The position numbers and the translations under genes are program-made. A stretch of 64,000 nt of DNA from contig JAACJK010000167.1 in assembly GCA_013368325.1 (NCBI GenBank), forward strand, positions 372,001-436,000. Reading direction: 5' to 3'. The notes below the pieces were generated by a model. The model ran no database searches. It was given only the letters and a program-made list of their open reading frames with translations, and was not told where the DNA came from. The DNA comes from Ephemerocybe angulata. Its lineage: Eukaryota; Basidiomycota; Agaricomycetes; Agaricales; Psathyrellaceae. Shown here piece after piece: positions 29,271 to 39,065 of the stretch. Numbering within the stretch: position 1 is the first letter of the stretch; each line of letters begins with the position of its first letter.

Positions 29271-32200
29271 GTGAACGAGGAGATGAGCACAGACACATGG
29301 ACACCACTCGACCTAGGCAACATCACGGGCATACGGATAAGTGGCGAAAACGGGAAACTAATGATCTTTAGTGTCTACTACGACTGCACACACAACCGAA
29401 CAGGAGATATCCTATGGAAATACATTGAGGAGAACGGGGAGGAGATCTACAGCAACAGTGGACACGTAATGTGGGCAGGCAACTTCAACCAGCACCACCC
29501 CATGTGGGACAGGGAGGAGGACTCGAGGCTATTCACAAGGTCAGCTATCGACGAGGCTACCATGCTGATCGAATTCGCAGGAGAATGGGATATGGAACAG
29601 GTACTCAAAAAAGGAATACCTACCCTCGAGCACAGCACGATGAAGGTCTGGACAAGGCCTGACAACATTTGGCTCACCGCACACTCGAGGACGATGCTAA
29701 TGAATGTGACACCAGGCATGACCTCTGCCTGCCAATGACAGACCACATGCCAATAGCCACGATGCTCAGCATCGAGATGACGAAGGCCTCAACAGTGGAG
29801 TATAAGAACTTCCGGGAAGAGTGGGAAGAATTCTCGGATATGCTAGAGGAGGAACTGAGTGACATCGACATCCGAACACCGATAACCAACGAGGACGAGT
29901 TCAATGCCAGGGTAGAAAATGTAATGACCGCCATCCAAAGAACGATAGAGAAGATTGTCCCAATGAGCTCACCAACAACATTCACGAGGAGATGGTGGAA
30001 CAAAGGACTAGAGAGGAAGAGGAAGGAGAAACAGAAGCTAAGTCAAGCCCACACCAGATTTCGAGACCTACCCGATCACCCCTCTCATCAGGAATACCGC
30101 GACAAGGCAGTGAAATATGCGAAGGAATCAGAGAACACGAAGAAGGACCACTGGACAGAATGGCTGGAAGACACCTCGACAAAGGACATGTGGATGGCAA
30201 ACAGATATGTGAAGCAGCCACCAGGCGATGGAGGCCGATCCAGGATACCGGCACTGAAAGTGAAGGGAGCAGATGGAACGACCATACGAGTTGACACGAC
30301 CGAAAGGAAAGCAGAGGAGCTAGCGAAGGGATTCATCATAAAGAAGCCAGAGGGACAGGGAGAGATCACAATGGAATGGCAGCAACCCACGGCCTCGGAG
30401 GTGGCAATACCCATCGACCTGGAGAGGATATGCAAACACATGGGACGACTAGTGCCCTACAAAGCCCCAGGGCTTGACGGTATTCCAAACATTGTACTGA
30501 AGGAAAATGCTTACACGATTGCCCTACAGCTAGTGCTGATATACAACGCAGTCTTCGAGCTAGGACTGTACCACCAGAACTGGAAGGACTCAATCACATG
30601 CGTACTCAGGAAGCCCGGCAAACCATCATACGAAGTTCCAAAGGCATACCAACCGATCATGCTCATGTTGACAATAGGGAAGCTGCTCCCATCAATAGTG
30701 GCAGAGGACATAACGAGGATCCTGGAGCAAGAGAACCTGCTTCCTGAAACCCACTTCGGAGGAAGACCAGAGAGAACAACAACCAATGCCCTCCACCACC
30801 TAGTAGGAACGATTGAGGAGGTGTGGCAGACAGGGAAGGTAGTATCGGTACTTTACCTGATGTCAAAGGGGCGTTCCTGAACGCCGTGACAGTGAGACTA
30901 CTACACAACATGAAGATGCGCTCCATACCTGGGAAATATGTCACAATGGTCGAGAACATGCTAACGAACAGGCGAATGAAACTGAAATTCAACGACTACA
31001 TGTCCAAGTTCATCCTGATCAACTACGGCATTGGTCAAGGCTGCCCCCTCTCAATGGTACTCTACATTATCTACAATGCAGATTTACTAACAGTCCCCAC
31101 AGGGCCACAGGAAGATGGGATTGGATACGTGGACGACACGATCTTCATGGCCACAGGAAAAGACTTCGACGAGACGACCGACATACTCAGGGACATGATG
31201 GAATGGCCAGGAGGAGGCAACGAGTGGTCACCCCACCCACAACTCGAGGTTCGAGATGTCGAAAGTGGCGGTGATGCACTTCTCAAGAAGGAAGACAAAG
31301 GCAGCGAACGGAAGGCCGGGGAGAAGCTGTATGACCTGGCACCCCCATTGAAGATCAACGGCATGGACATTGAGAAGGTGAAGGAGTATAAATATCTGGG
31401 CATAGTCGTGGACCCAGAACTACGGTGGAAGGTGCACACAACAAAAGCGGCGGTGAAGGCTACCCAGTAGGTAATGATGAAACAGCACACTGGTCTCAGC
31501 ACAGGCCTAATGTATCAGCTCTACAAAGCAGTGGGCATTCTGAAGATGACTTATGCTGCCGATGTCTGGTACGTCCCACCTCAGAAACCCATAGGAAGAA
31601 AGAAGAGAGTCGGCTCGACCAACGCTCTAAGGAAGCTGGCCAGAGTGCAGAGGATTGTGATGATATCGATAACGGGGGCATTGGGCTCCACAGCAGGGGA
31701 TGTACTCAACGCCCATGCGGGTGTCAAGCCGATGGAGGTCCAACTGCTAACAATTCACAGAAGGGTGTTCACTCGACTATGCACGCTACCGAAACAACAC
31801 GCTCTAGCAACCCACGTACACGAATCACACAGGAGGAGAGAACAAAAGTTTGCGAACCCGACCCCAATACAGATAATGGCGAGAAGATACAACATAAACC
31901 CGACCAAGGTAGAGAAGATCTCGCTAAAAGCAAGGCCACCGAACCACAAAAGGACCTTTGTGATATGGATAGAGGAGAGTCAAGAGGCATCCATAGAACA
32001 CGAGAAGGCGGATACAGCACCCATTTGCATCTACACGGATGGCTCAGGCATCGACAACAAGATGGGGGCGGCAGCGCTCCTGTACAGAGGAGAGGAAACG
32101 GAACCAGAACACACACTGCACTACTACCTAGGGAAGAAGACCGATTACTCAACATACGAGGCCGAATAGATAGGTGCTATACTAGCGGTATGGATACTAG

Positions 32201-33108
32201 TCTTGGATACTAGTCTCGAGAACGACGGTCAGGAACGAGGTAGGAACGAGGTAGGAACATCGGAGATTAGCATCTACACTGACAACCAAAGCATTCTGAA
32301 GGCCATGCAATCCGGATGACTGGAGCCGGCGCAATACCTGCAAGGTGAGTTCTACCGACTAGCGGATGCCCTAAAGGGCGAAGGAACGAACAGGATCAAA
32401 TTCACACTAAAGTGTATCTCAGCCCATAGCGACATAGCGAGAAACGAAAGAGTCGACGAAGAAGCGAAGAAAGTGGCCAGAGGAACCACCACCTTCGCCC
32501 TAGGACTAGCCCCACTACTGAGACCCAGACTACCAAGGAGCATATCAACACTAAAGGAAGACATGTGAAACGAAGCCAGGAAGAGGTGGAAGGAGATATG
32601 GGGGTTGAAGAGAGGAGAAGGATTCAAAGAGACCGACGCTGAGTTCCCCTTTAAAAGCTACCAAAAACAGACAAGCCAGCTGATTAGATCCCAGAATTCA
32701 CTGCTAGTTCAAATACGATCTAGACACATCCCCCTCAACGGATACCTATATGTCAGGAAGAAGGCAGAGATGGAAGCGTGCCAGAAATGCCAGTCAGGAA
32801 AGAAGGAAACACTCGAACACTTCCTATATGAATGCCCGGCCTACCTGGCCCACAGAACGATTATGGACAGAGAACACGGTCGAGACAAAAGAGATATGCT
32901 GAAGATCATGAGTAATCTCAAACACGTAGGAGCACTGATCAGATTCACAAACAGGACAGGGAGATTCACACTCTCCAGAAACGGAGAGGAAACGGATGAG
33001 AAGAAGAAGGAACGAGAACAAAAGAGGGCACAGAAGGAAGGAGAGAAGAAGAAGAAGAAAGATGAAGAAGACGAAATGCAGCGGCGCTTGCGCTGCTGTA
33101 GGCACTAA
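29271..33108 (+). pseudogene. LINE ORF2 (endonuclease, RT, RNase H), frameshifted
   Basis: The endonuclease C-terminal half (SGHVMWAGNFNQHHPMWDRE, TRPDNIWLTAHS) shifts frame near 29690 and continues as DTRHDLCLPMTDHMPIATML. RT: YKAPGLDGIPNIVLKENAY, a one-base deletion at about 30860 in the LYLDVKGAF motif, then YGIGQGCPLSMVLYIIYNAD and IGYVDDTIFMATG. RNase H: APICIYTDGSGIDNKMGAAA, with stops at 32167 and 32318, and ISIYTDNQSILKAM. The C-terminal finger is CQKCQSGKKETLEHFLYECP, then a Lys/Glu-rich tail (KKKERE, KKKKKDEED) ending MQRRLRCCRH. At least four lesions: inactive. Confidence 0.88.
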
Positions 33109-33478
33109 GCGCCTAAATTCTGACAAAACCCACACCACCCCCACCCCCAAGCCCTCGACCGATGCTGCTCAGCAGATCGGGAAGAGGGTCGTGCAGAAAT
33201 GCAGGGAACCATGGACGAAGACAGCCACCCATATAGCAGCCCACAGAGCAGGACAGAAGAACCCAGGCCATTAAGAGCCAGAGCAGGGACCCTAAATGAT
33301 GTTTCCGTGTTGGGCTTATGGGGGCAAGGAGCCATCGTAAGTGCAAGGGTCATGCTGGGAAAACGGGGCACCGGGGCCCTTTACATAGAATAGACTACAA
33401 CTAGACTAGAATGTCCTACATAGGGTACGCCCTCGCAGACAATAAACAGGAATAACAAAAAAAAAAAAAAAAAAAAAT
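29271..33478 (+). mobile_element. LINE retrotransposon, 5'-truncated, ends in poly(A)
   Basis: An ORF2-like polyprotein with apurinic endonuclease, RT, RNase H and a C-terminal CCHC-like finger, followed by a 3' UTR and a run of 22 A (from about 33457). ORF1 is absent, as in a typical 5'-truncated insertion. No target duplication found. Confidence 0.85.
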
Positions 33479-34079
33479 CCTTTTTTAATAAGAAAAGAGG
33501 ATCACTTTTTGAACGAATACAGCTTCGAGTAGTGAGTGAATAGGCGCCCAATCCTTCCAAGTTGGCATCTGCCCTTCATGATGGACTTCCTGCCCCAATC
33601 CCGCCATGCATTACCATTACCTGGCCCGAGCCCAGTTTCTATCTCTGTTTTCATGTCTGATCTCAAAATACTGATCAAGTTACACAAGAACTACAACTCC
33701 TGAGCTTCCGTGCGCACATCTCAGTAGTAAATCTTGAGTATATCTTATTTTCAGTTTTGATTGATGGTCCCAGCAGGCTGGGCAAGCTTGAAACGAGCAG
33801 TATGCACTATTCTTCCTTTTTGCTTCAGTGCCATCATTGCACATGAGGGCAACATGACAGTGTGTTCTCATACATTTTGGCTTGCCTTCGGAGCTCAAGG
33901 ATCATAACTTTGGCTTAAATTTTGATTTAATTTAAGAGAAATTTAAGCTTCTTTCTGCTTCTTCAAGCTTTCTGGGTCCCGGTTGACTCTCAATAAATGT
34001 TGTTGGTGTGTGGTGTGCACCCACCCAGGGCCGGCGCTTAACATGTGCTTATACACTCATGAAGTCCGCAATTAGTGAA
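33479..34079. other. Gene-poor stretch after the LINE
   Basis: The only notable reading frame is minus-strand 33898-33680, cysteine-rich (KPKCMRTHCHVALMCNDGTE, CSFQACPACWDHQSKL). It may be a zinc-finger relic, but I cannot assign it. Otherwise nothing seen. Confidence 0.35.
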
Positions 34080-34731
34080 GGTCTCGAGAACCAAAGAATT
34101 GGTCTGAACTGAGGGTGCCCACAATGATGCAGCCCCAAACCATAACGCAAATTGAGGATTGCTTGAAGGTGGGTACAACACACTCCTGCTCCCACTCCTC
34201 ATTTGCATGTCTCGTTACGTAGATTTGGCCAGCCTTGATAATCTTCTTCCATTCTTTCTCTCCCCAGCCCCTCCATGCTCTTGCCCATACAAGCCTTAAG
34301 CACCTATGGTGGGGCTTGAGAAAAGGCTTCTTCCTAGCAACACGTCAGTGATAGCCATGTCGCACTAAGACCCACTGAATGGTAGAAACTGATGAGTTGT
34401 TGGCCGTAGTATTGCTGATATCCTGGAGAGTCTTCTTGCGTGACTTGACTGCTTCTCGTACTATCAACCGCTCCCCTCAGGCACTATTCTTCCTTGGGCG
34501 CCCAGGTCTGGGCTTATTCTCAACTGATCCTGTTTCTCTGTATCAACGGAATATCTTCTTTGCTGTTGATGGGAGGATGTTCTTGGCCTCTGCAGCTTGT
34601 TTGATTGTTTTCTTGGCGAGGACACATCCAATAAATTGATTTTTTTGGCCAAGGGAGTGTTCAGGATGAGAGACACTCTTGGGCATAATCTTAGAGGAGG
34701 AAGTGCAGTGGTTGTTGAATACAAGGACCAA
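34080..34731 (-). pseudogene. Tc1/mariner transposase, decayed
   Basis: The minus strand reads HTH parts (AKKTIKQAAEAKNILPSTAK, GRPRKNSA), the second HTH (RLIVREAVKSRKKTLQDISN), RVARKKPFLKPHH, then KKIIKAGQIYVTRHANEEWE and FKQSSICVMVWGCI, typical of basidiomycete Tc1-like transposases. Several stops interrupt it, and the segment that should contain the first catalytic Asp (W-T-D-E) between KKII and IYVTR is deleted. Confidence 0.75.
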
Positions 34732-34946
34732 AATAACACGATGATGCCAGCGAGCCTAAGTGCACGTGACATAGGGGTCCATCATTTTTGATCAGTATGA
34801 GTACTTTGCCCACTCTATCTAGAGTGTGTTGCCCTTAACTACCTTAGTGTGGTTGTGTATGTGTTGTGTGTTGTGGTTGTTGTTTTGGTCTAAAGGCGTG
34901 TTTGGCCTTTAGCACAGTAGCCGCATATCATCGAGTTAATCCGGTC

Positions 34947-35074
34947 AAAACAAGCCCAAAAACATCCAGATCAAATAAGAAATGGGCGAGATAGGATGAA
35001 TTTAAGTAGTACTAGTCATTTCCATCCTATCTCGCCCAGATCTTGCCCATTTTAGATGTTCTTGGGCTTGTTTT
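34947..35074. repeat. 128-bp imperfect palindrome (hairpin)
   Basis: Left arm 34947-34998 (AAAACAAGCCCAAAAACATC ... ATGGGCGAGATAGGATG) is complementary to right arm 35023-35074 (CATCCTATCTCGCCCA ... GATGTTCTTGGGCTTGTTTT), with a 24-nt loop. It could be a miniature foldback element or paired transposon ends. It lies about 150-200 nt upstream of the Tc1 relic. Confidence 0.8.
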
Positions 35075-35231
35075 AAATGGCGTAGGTTGGGAAATGCCAA
35101 CCTGCACCCCACCCAAGCTGAGTTTGACCCGTAACGTGCACAGGTTTTTCAACCCCTGCCTATCATTAAGTGTAGTTATGAGTGCCATTCTAGTTTATAT
35201 TTCTATGTGGAAACTGTGTCTGGGCCATTGT

Positions 35232-35507
35232 TGATAAGAATTACACAATGATTATCGTGCAACTCGTTACGATGAGTGACCTTGGGAAAAGAAATGACCA
35301 GACTTGGGTTTGAACCAAGGACCTGTCCAATCTAGGGGAACGCTCTAACCACTGAGCTATCCGGTCTTGTAAACCCAGAGTGCTAATTGGTGTTAGACCC
35401 AATTAAGTCGTAGACTGCTGTGAGCTCCCGCTGTGTAAGCAGTGTAGCGTAGCTTGTCTGTATGACCGAAGATTGATTTGTAAAGCGGGTTACGTAATCT
35501 TCCAACA
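35232..35507 (-). repeat. TRIM 3' LTR
   Basis: 276 bp, left copy in window coordinates; contains the tRNA-like unit at 35295-35366. Confidence 0.9.
35295..35366 (-). ncRNA. tRNA-like pol III unit inside the TRIM LTR (copy 1)
   Basis: 72 nt on the minus strand. The acceptor stem GACCGGA pairs with TCTGGTC (seven pairs, one G-T). The D arm is GCTC-AGTGGTTA-GAGC with box A, and the T arm CTTGG-TTCAAAC-CCAAG with box B. The variable loop is four nt. The anticodon stem pairs poorly (TTCCC / GGACA), so it is probably not a working tRNA. A TTTCTTTT run just downstream could terminate pol III. Confidence 0.7.
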
Positions 35508-35559
35508 CACCCCCTTAAGCCGGTACAAATCAATTCCCACAACGTAGTTGCTGCTACCA
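35508..35559 (-). other. TRIM interior: PBS and polypurine tract only
   Basis: 52 nt. PBS TGGTAGCAGCAAC at 35547-35559 touches the 5' LTR; GGCTTAAGGGGGTG at about 35508-35521 touches the 3' LTR. Only about 25 nt separate them. Confidence 0.85.
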
Positions 35560-35835
35560 TGATAAGAATTACACAATGATTATCGTGCAACTCGTTACGA
35601 TGAGTGACCTTGGGAAAAGAAATGACCAGACTTGGGTTTGAACCAAGGACCTGTCCAATCTAGGGGAACGCTCTAACCACTGAGCTATCCGGTCTTGTAA
35701 ACTCAGAGTGCTAATTGGTGTTAGACCCAATTAAGTCGTAGACTGCTGTGAGCTCCCGCTGTGTAAGCAGTGTAGCGTAGCTTGTCTGTATGACCGAAGG
35801 TTGATTTGTAAAGCGGGTTACGTAATCTTCCAACA
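35560..35835 (-). repeat. TRIM 5' LTR
   Basis: 276 bp; two substitutions relative to 35232-35507 (visible at AAACCCAGAG versus AAACTCAGAG and GAAGATTG versus GAAGGTTG). Confidence 0.9.
35623..35694 (-). ncRNA. tRNA-like pol III unit inside the TRIM LTR (copy 2)
   Basis: Identical layout to 35295-35366; acceptor, D and T arms and both pol III boxes are retained. Confidence 0.7.
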
Positions 35836-35840
35836 ATTGT

Positions 35841-36755
35841 GGGTCAGGATTTTCCAGCTCATTGCCATTGTTAAAGAAGTGCACTGTGATGTAGAGAGGT
35901 GCATTTAGATCAATAATGCCATCTGCATGAATCATCCCACTATTTAAAGTTCCCAGTGTCAGTGTCAAGTCAGCGTGCTATTGAGCTCCTGGGAATTTAT
36001 GGATAAAGATGACTTATGTGATGGTTGCAGTATCTGCATTAAATTCATGGCTTTCTGGTACTGAATAATATGCTTGGCATGCCAAGTCCAACAAGTTGTG
36101 ACATCCTCTCCACCTAAAAGATGCTGGATCCAGCAGCCATGCTGCTGGTAAAACTACCAAGCTTGAAGGGTCCAATTGACAATCTGAAGTTGCCCGGTAT
36201 TCGGCTGGACATTCAACTGATACATTAGTAGTTGGCTATAGGACATGATGTAGTATAGAATCTATGGGGCTTATGAGGCTGTAGTTTATAAAGGCTTTGT
36301 GCTGTTCAAAATTGGTTCAAAATCGTAAGACTTTTGCCATCCCATCAGTGATTCTGAGGCATTTTGGAGACATTTTGGCTGTATAAATATCCTGTAGTTA
36401 GACCTCCATCTATATCGACTTTACCAGTCATCTCAGTAGCCAGCCTCTTAGCTAGTCTCTCTCGGTAAGTCTAGATAGCCTTAGCCACTGTGCTTAGTAT
36501 AGTGCTATAGGGTTGATAATTTGCCAATTGGGCAGTCCTTCAGATAGAGAAATTTTGGGATTCCACCAAGGAATGGCAGCTGTGAGAATTCCATGTAGAC
36601 AGCAGGATCGAAAACAACGGCCATGTTGGAGGATAGGTGACAGAGAATTGGTTTAACCTCCAGCCACAGGTCTCATACATCTGAATATTGCAAACAAGTT
36701 GGAACTATTGTGACATGAGTTAGTACTCTGCTTGAATTCACCTAAAAACTAGATG
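35841..36755 (-). other. Anonymous gene relic flanking the TRIM
   Basis: Minus-strand 35968-35841 reads MTLTLGTLNSGMIHADGIID and LYITVHFFNNGNELENPDPQ, continuing across the TRIM. 36000-36750 has no long frame and I see nothing else there. Confidence 0.25.
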
Positions 36756-37080
36756 TCATACCTTTACAAAGTGATAAGTGAGCTTGTTGGTATGCCCATT
36801 GATCTCGATGCAAAATGACACCATACAGGATCCAGCATTGAACATGGCTTTCATACTGCTGAGAACTGGTGTGAGGTCTTCATAGTCTTGAACCACTTTG
36901 CATTCACCGATGGTCTTGGACCCAACCGACGTTGATGGCATCCACTCAACTGTCAACAATATGAGTGACCCCTTTGGCAAAATTTGTGGGTAGTCGTCGA
37001 TGTCGAGGACTTTGGCAAGTGTAAGAGACTCAAATTATGGCCTTGAGAAACAAGTATTGGGAGAGGAAGTGATGAACTGC
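36756..37080 (-). CDS. Hypothetical exon, unknown family
   Basis: The open stretch reads KVLDIDDYPQILPKGSLILL, then WMPSTSVGSKTIGECKVVQD and MVSFCIEINGHTNKLTYHFV. It ends at a plausible donor (GTATGACATC) with a matching acceptor (CACAATAG) about 55 nt on. It has coding-like composition and may be the 5' part of the relic at 35841-35968. Function unknown. Confidence 0.3.
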
Positions 37081-37899
37081 TCAAAAGGAGTTGTCATGTT
37101 GGATTATGGAGACAAATGCTCTACAGTATCCTGGTATTTATGAGTTTTCTGGACCATAGAGCCGTAGTATACTTCAAGCTTCAGCACACAGATAATTTGC
37201 CCAGACCGACCAGCATTTCAAGGCATATAGAATATTTGCCAAAATCACGCACAAGTGTACAGTTCTCACAAGGATGTAGCTGTGCCCAAACCACGCACAA
37301 GTGTACAGTTCTCACAAGGATGTATGCTGTGCCCACCCCCAGAACTAGCAGTAGCCAGTGAAACAGCAGAGCATAGACAAGCCTGCAATGCAGCTATCCT
37401 ATTCATTGCTAAGTAATGGTCAATAATTAGTTTACCAAACTGTGCTGGCAGCAGTGAAGACTGCGGCAAATAAATTATTCCAGTGCTCATGTGAAGCAAA
37501 TTTGAGGAACGAGGCACTCACTCACATGTAACTTGAGTAGCTGGGAACACAGATGCACACCTAGAGTCACAATTCTAAGGCTATTTTTAGCTCAAATACT
37601 TTTCACTGGCAGTTTCAAGTGCCAAGGAATGCATCAAAAACTTGAAATGTGACCACGGAAAAAGTCACATGCAGCCCTCAAAGTGCTGAGCCTGCCTTGT
37701 GATTTTTGGCTGCCAACTTTTAGTCACATGTGCCTTCCAAGCAACTGAGGGTTCAACTCCTGCACAAGCTGTTTTCTTTTTGGGAGGTCTGTACTTTTGT
37801 ATTTTAGTTCTATGCTTGAGGTTAAAGTAGTAATAGTAGTTCATATATATATTAAGTATGTTTGTAGATATATAATTAAGAGTTTGTATGGTTCTCTTA
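37081..37899. other. Gene-poor stretch with a short duplication and a tRNA-like relic
   Basis: A block of about 46 bp containing ACGCACAAGTGTACAGTTCT is tandemly duplicated (37247-37332). At about 37698-37773 CTTGTG pairs with CACAAG around a box B-like GGTTCAACTCC, possibly a degraded tRNA-derived repeat. No gene seen. Confidence 0.35.
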
Positions 37900-38454
37900 G
37901 CAGCCAAATATTACAATGCACAATTTTGAAGTAACTTTGGTAACCAGAACCAAGACATAGCCTTGATATTGGATGCTTTGAATAAATTGAGTAGGGGCGC
38001 GTCTTCTATACCAGGTGGCTTTGATGTTGGGCATAATTTGTGGGTACGTTGGTACCTGTCGGATGAGGCACAGCACTGCGATGTCGATAGATTGAGTCCG
38101 ACTCTTTGGCAGCAAGATACAAAAGGAGTTTGTTGTATACGTGCTCAGGAAGCGGTGTTCCTGATCTATTGAAAAGAGCGGTCTCTGCTTCAGTGAACAT
38201 GAGATGGACCCCTGAGCCCTCAGGCGCTGCACCTGTACCTGACACTGTCCGGAATAGATCCATAGCAGAAGAGAATAATTTGTTGACCCCAAGCAACGGT
38301 TTCTCCTTAAACATTGCCTGAAGTCATCCTCGGTGGTAGATATTGTGAAGCATGGTGAGATCGAGCTCCCCTGCATTGGACACAACTGTCAGCTAAGGGC
38401 CTTGTCAGATTGGCATCAATGCCATAAGTGATGACATGCTAACAAGACCACTGG
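37900..38454 (-). pseudogene. Relic of a large transposon-like protein, C-terminal part (uncertain)
   Basis: The minus strand reads GELDLTMLHNIYHRG, stop, then MFKEKPLLGVNKLFSSAMDL, GTGAAPEGSGVHLMFTEAET and GTPLPEHVYNKLLLYLAAKE, with exon-like continuations toward 37900. It resembles C-terminal regions of large basidiomycete transposase-like proteins (Tnp2-type elements), but I could not verify this. It is interrupted upstream by the family-2 foldback element. Confidence 0.3.
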
Positions 38455-38462
38455 TCCTGACC
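38455..38462. repeat. 8-bp target-site duplication TCCTGACC (left)
   Basis: Repeated exactly at 46098-46105; it fixes the ends of the family-2 foldback element despite the nested 6.8-kb retrotransposon. Confidence 0.85.
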
Positions 38463-38481
38463 CTGTACTTCACACTCCCCC

Positions 38482-39031
38482 TGTGGCGAAGACGCCGGCT
38501 GATGTCGGACGAGCGACGAGCAGAGAGCAGAGAGCAGAGGAGCAGAGGTCGGACGAGCGACGAGCAGCGATGCAGATACAAGAGCTGTATGGTCAAAGGT
38601 AAATAGAATACAGGGAATAGGAGCGAAGCGACTATGTACCTGTATGGTCAAAGAGATCAAGTGGGGAATAATGAACGAGTAGCTACGAGTATATATGTGT
38701 CCAGATGATCTCGAACGAAAATAGAACAATAGAATGATCCAAAGAACAATAGAGTCCATATGAGTCGATATGACTAAAAGGCAGCGCGCGGGCAGTGCGC
38801 CTGAGAACAAAGGTGCGAACAAGGTGTGAACGTGCTGTGCACGAGAATAAGAAGCACGAACGTGCTGTGCATGAAGTGAGGGGAAGGCTCAGAAGAGCGA
38901 AGGCAGTGTGAAGGTGTGCAAGGGTGTGCAAAGGTGTGCAAGAGTGTGCAGGAATGCGCACGAATGAATAGTAAAGGAAGAAATGAAAGGAAAAGAAGAG
39001 AAAATAGGTGGGCTGACCGGTGTTCACGACA
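38482..39031 (-). repeat. TE2 3' LTR
   Basis: 550 bp, TG..CA; homologous over its whole length to the TE1 LTRs. Confidence 0.95.
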
Positions 39032-39065
39032 TTACCCCCCTCCTAGAACTCATCGTCCTCGATGA

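Larger units (their letters stand above)
35232..35835 (-). mobile_element. Complete TRIM (terminal-repeat retrotransposon in miniature)
   Basis: 604 bp: two 276-bp LTRs (35232-35507 and 35560-35835) around a 52-bp interior, flanked by a perfect 5-bp TSD ATTGT (35227-35231 and 35836-35840). On the minus strand the LTR runs TGTTGGAAG...TTATCA. The interior begins with TGGTAGCAGC, resembling a Met-initiator tRNA PBS, and ends with AAGGGGGTG, a polypurine tract, directly before the next LTR. It has no coding capacity. LTRs differ at two positions, so insertion was recent and must have used another element's proteins. The insertion splits a minus-strand reading frame (...ELENPDPQ|WPRHSFHIEI). Confidence 0.92.

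Noticed and set aside
35295..35366. A functional host tRNA gene
   Set aside because: The anticodon stem does not pair and the unit is duplicated as part of each LTR, so it is an element component.
37698..37773. tRNA gene on the plus strand
   Set aside because: Only the acceptor ends and a box B-like motif are present; no D or anticodon arm can be drawn.
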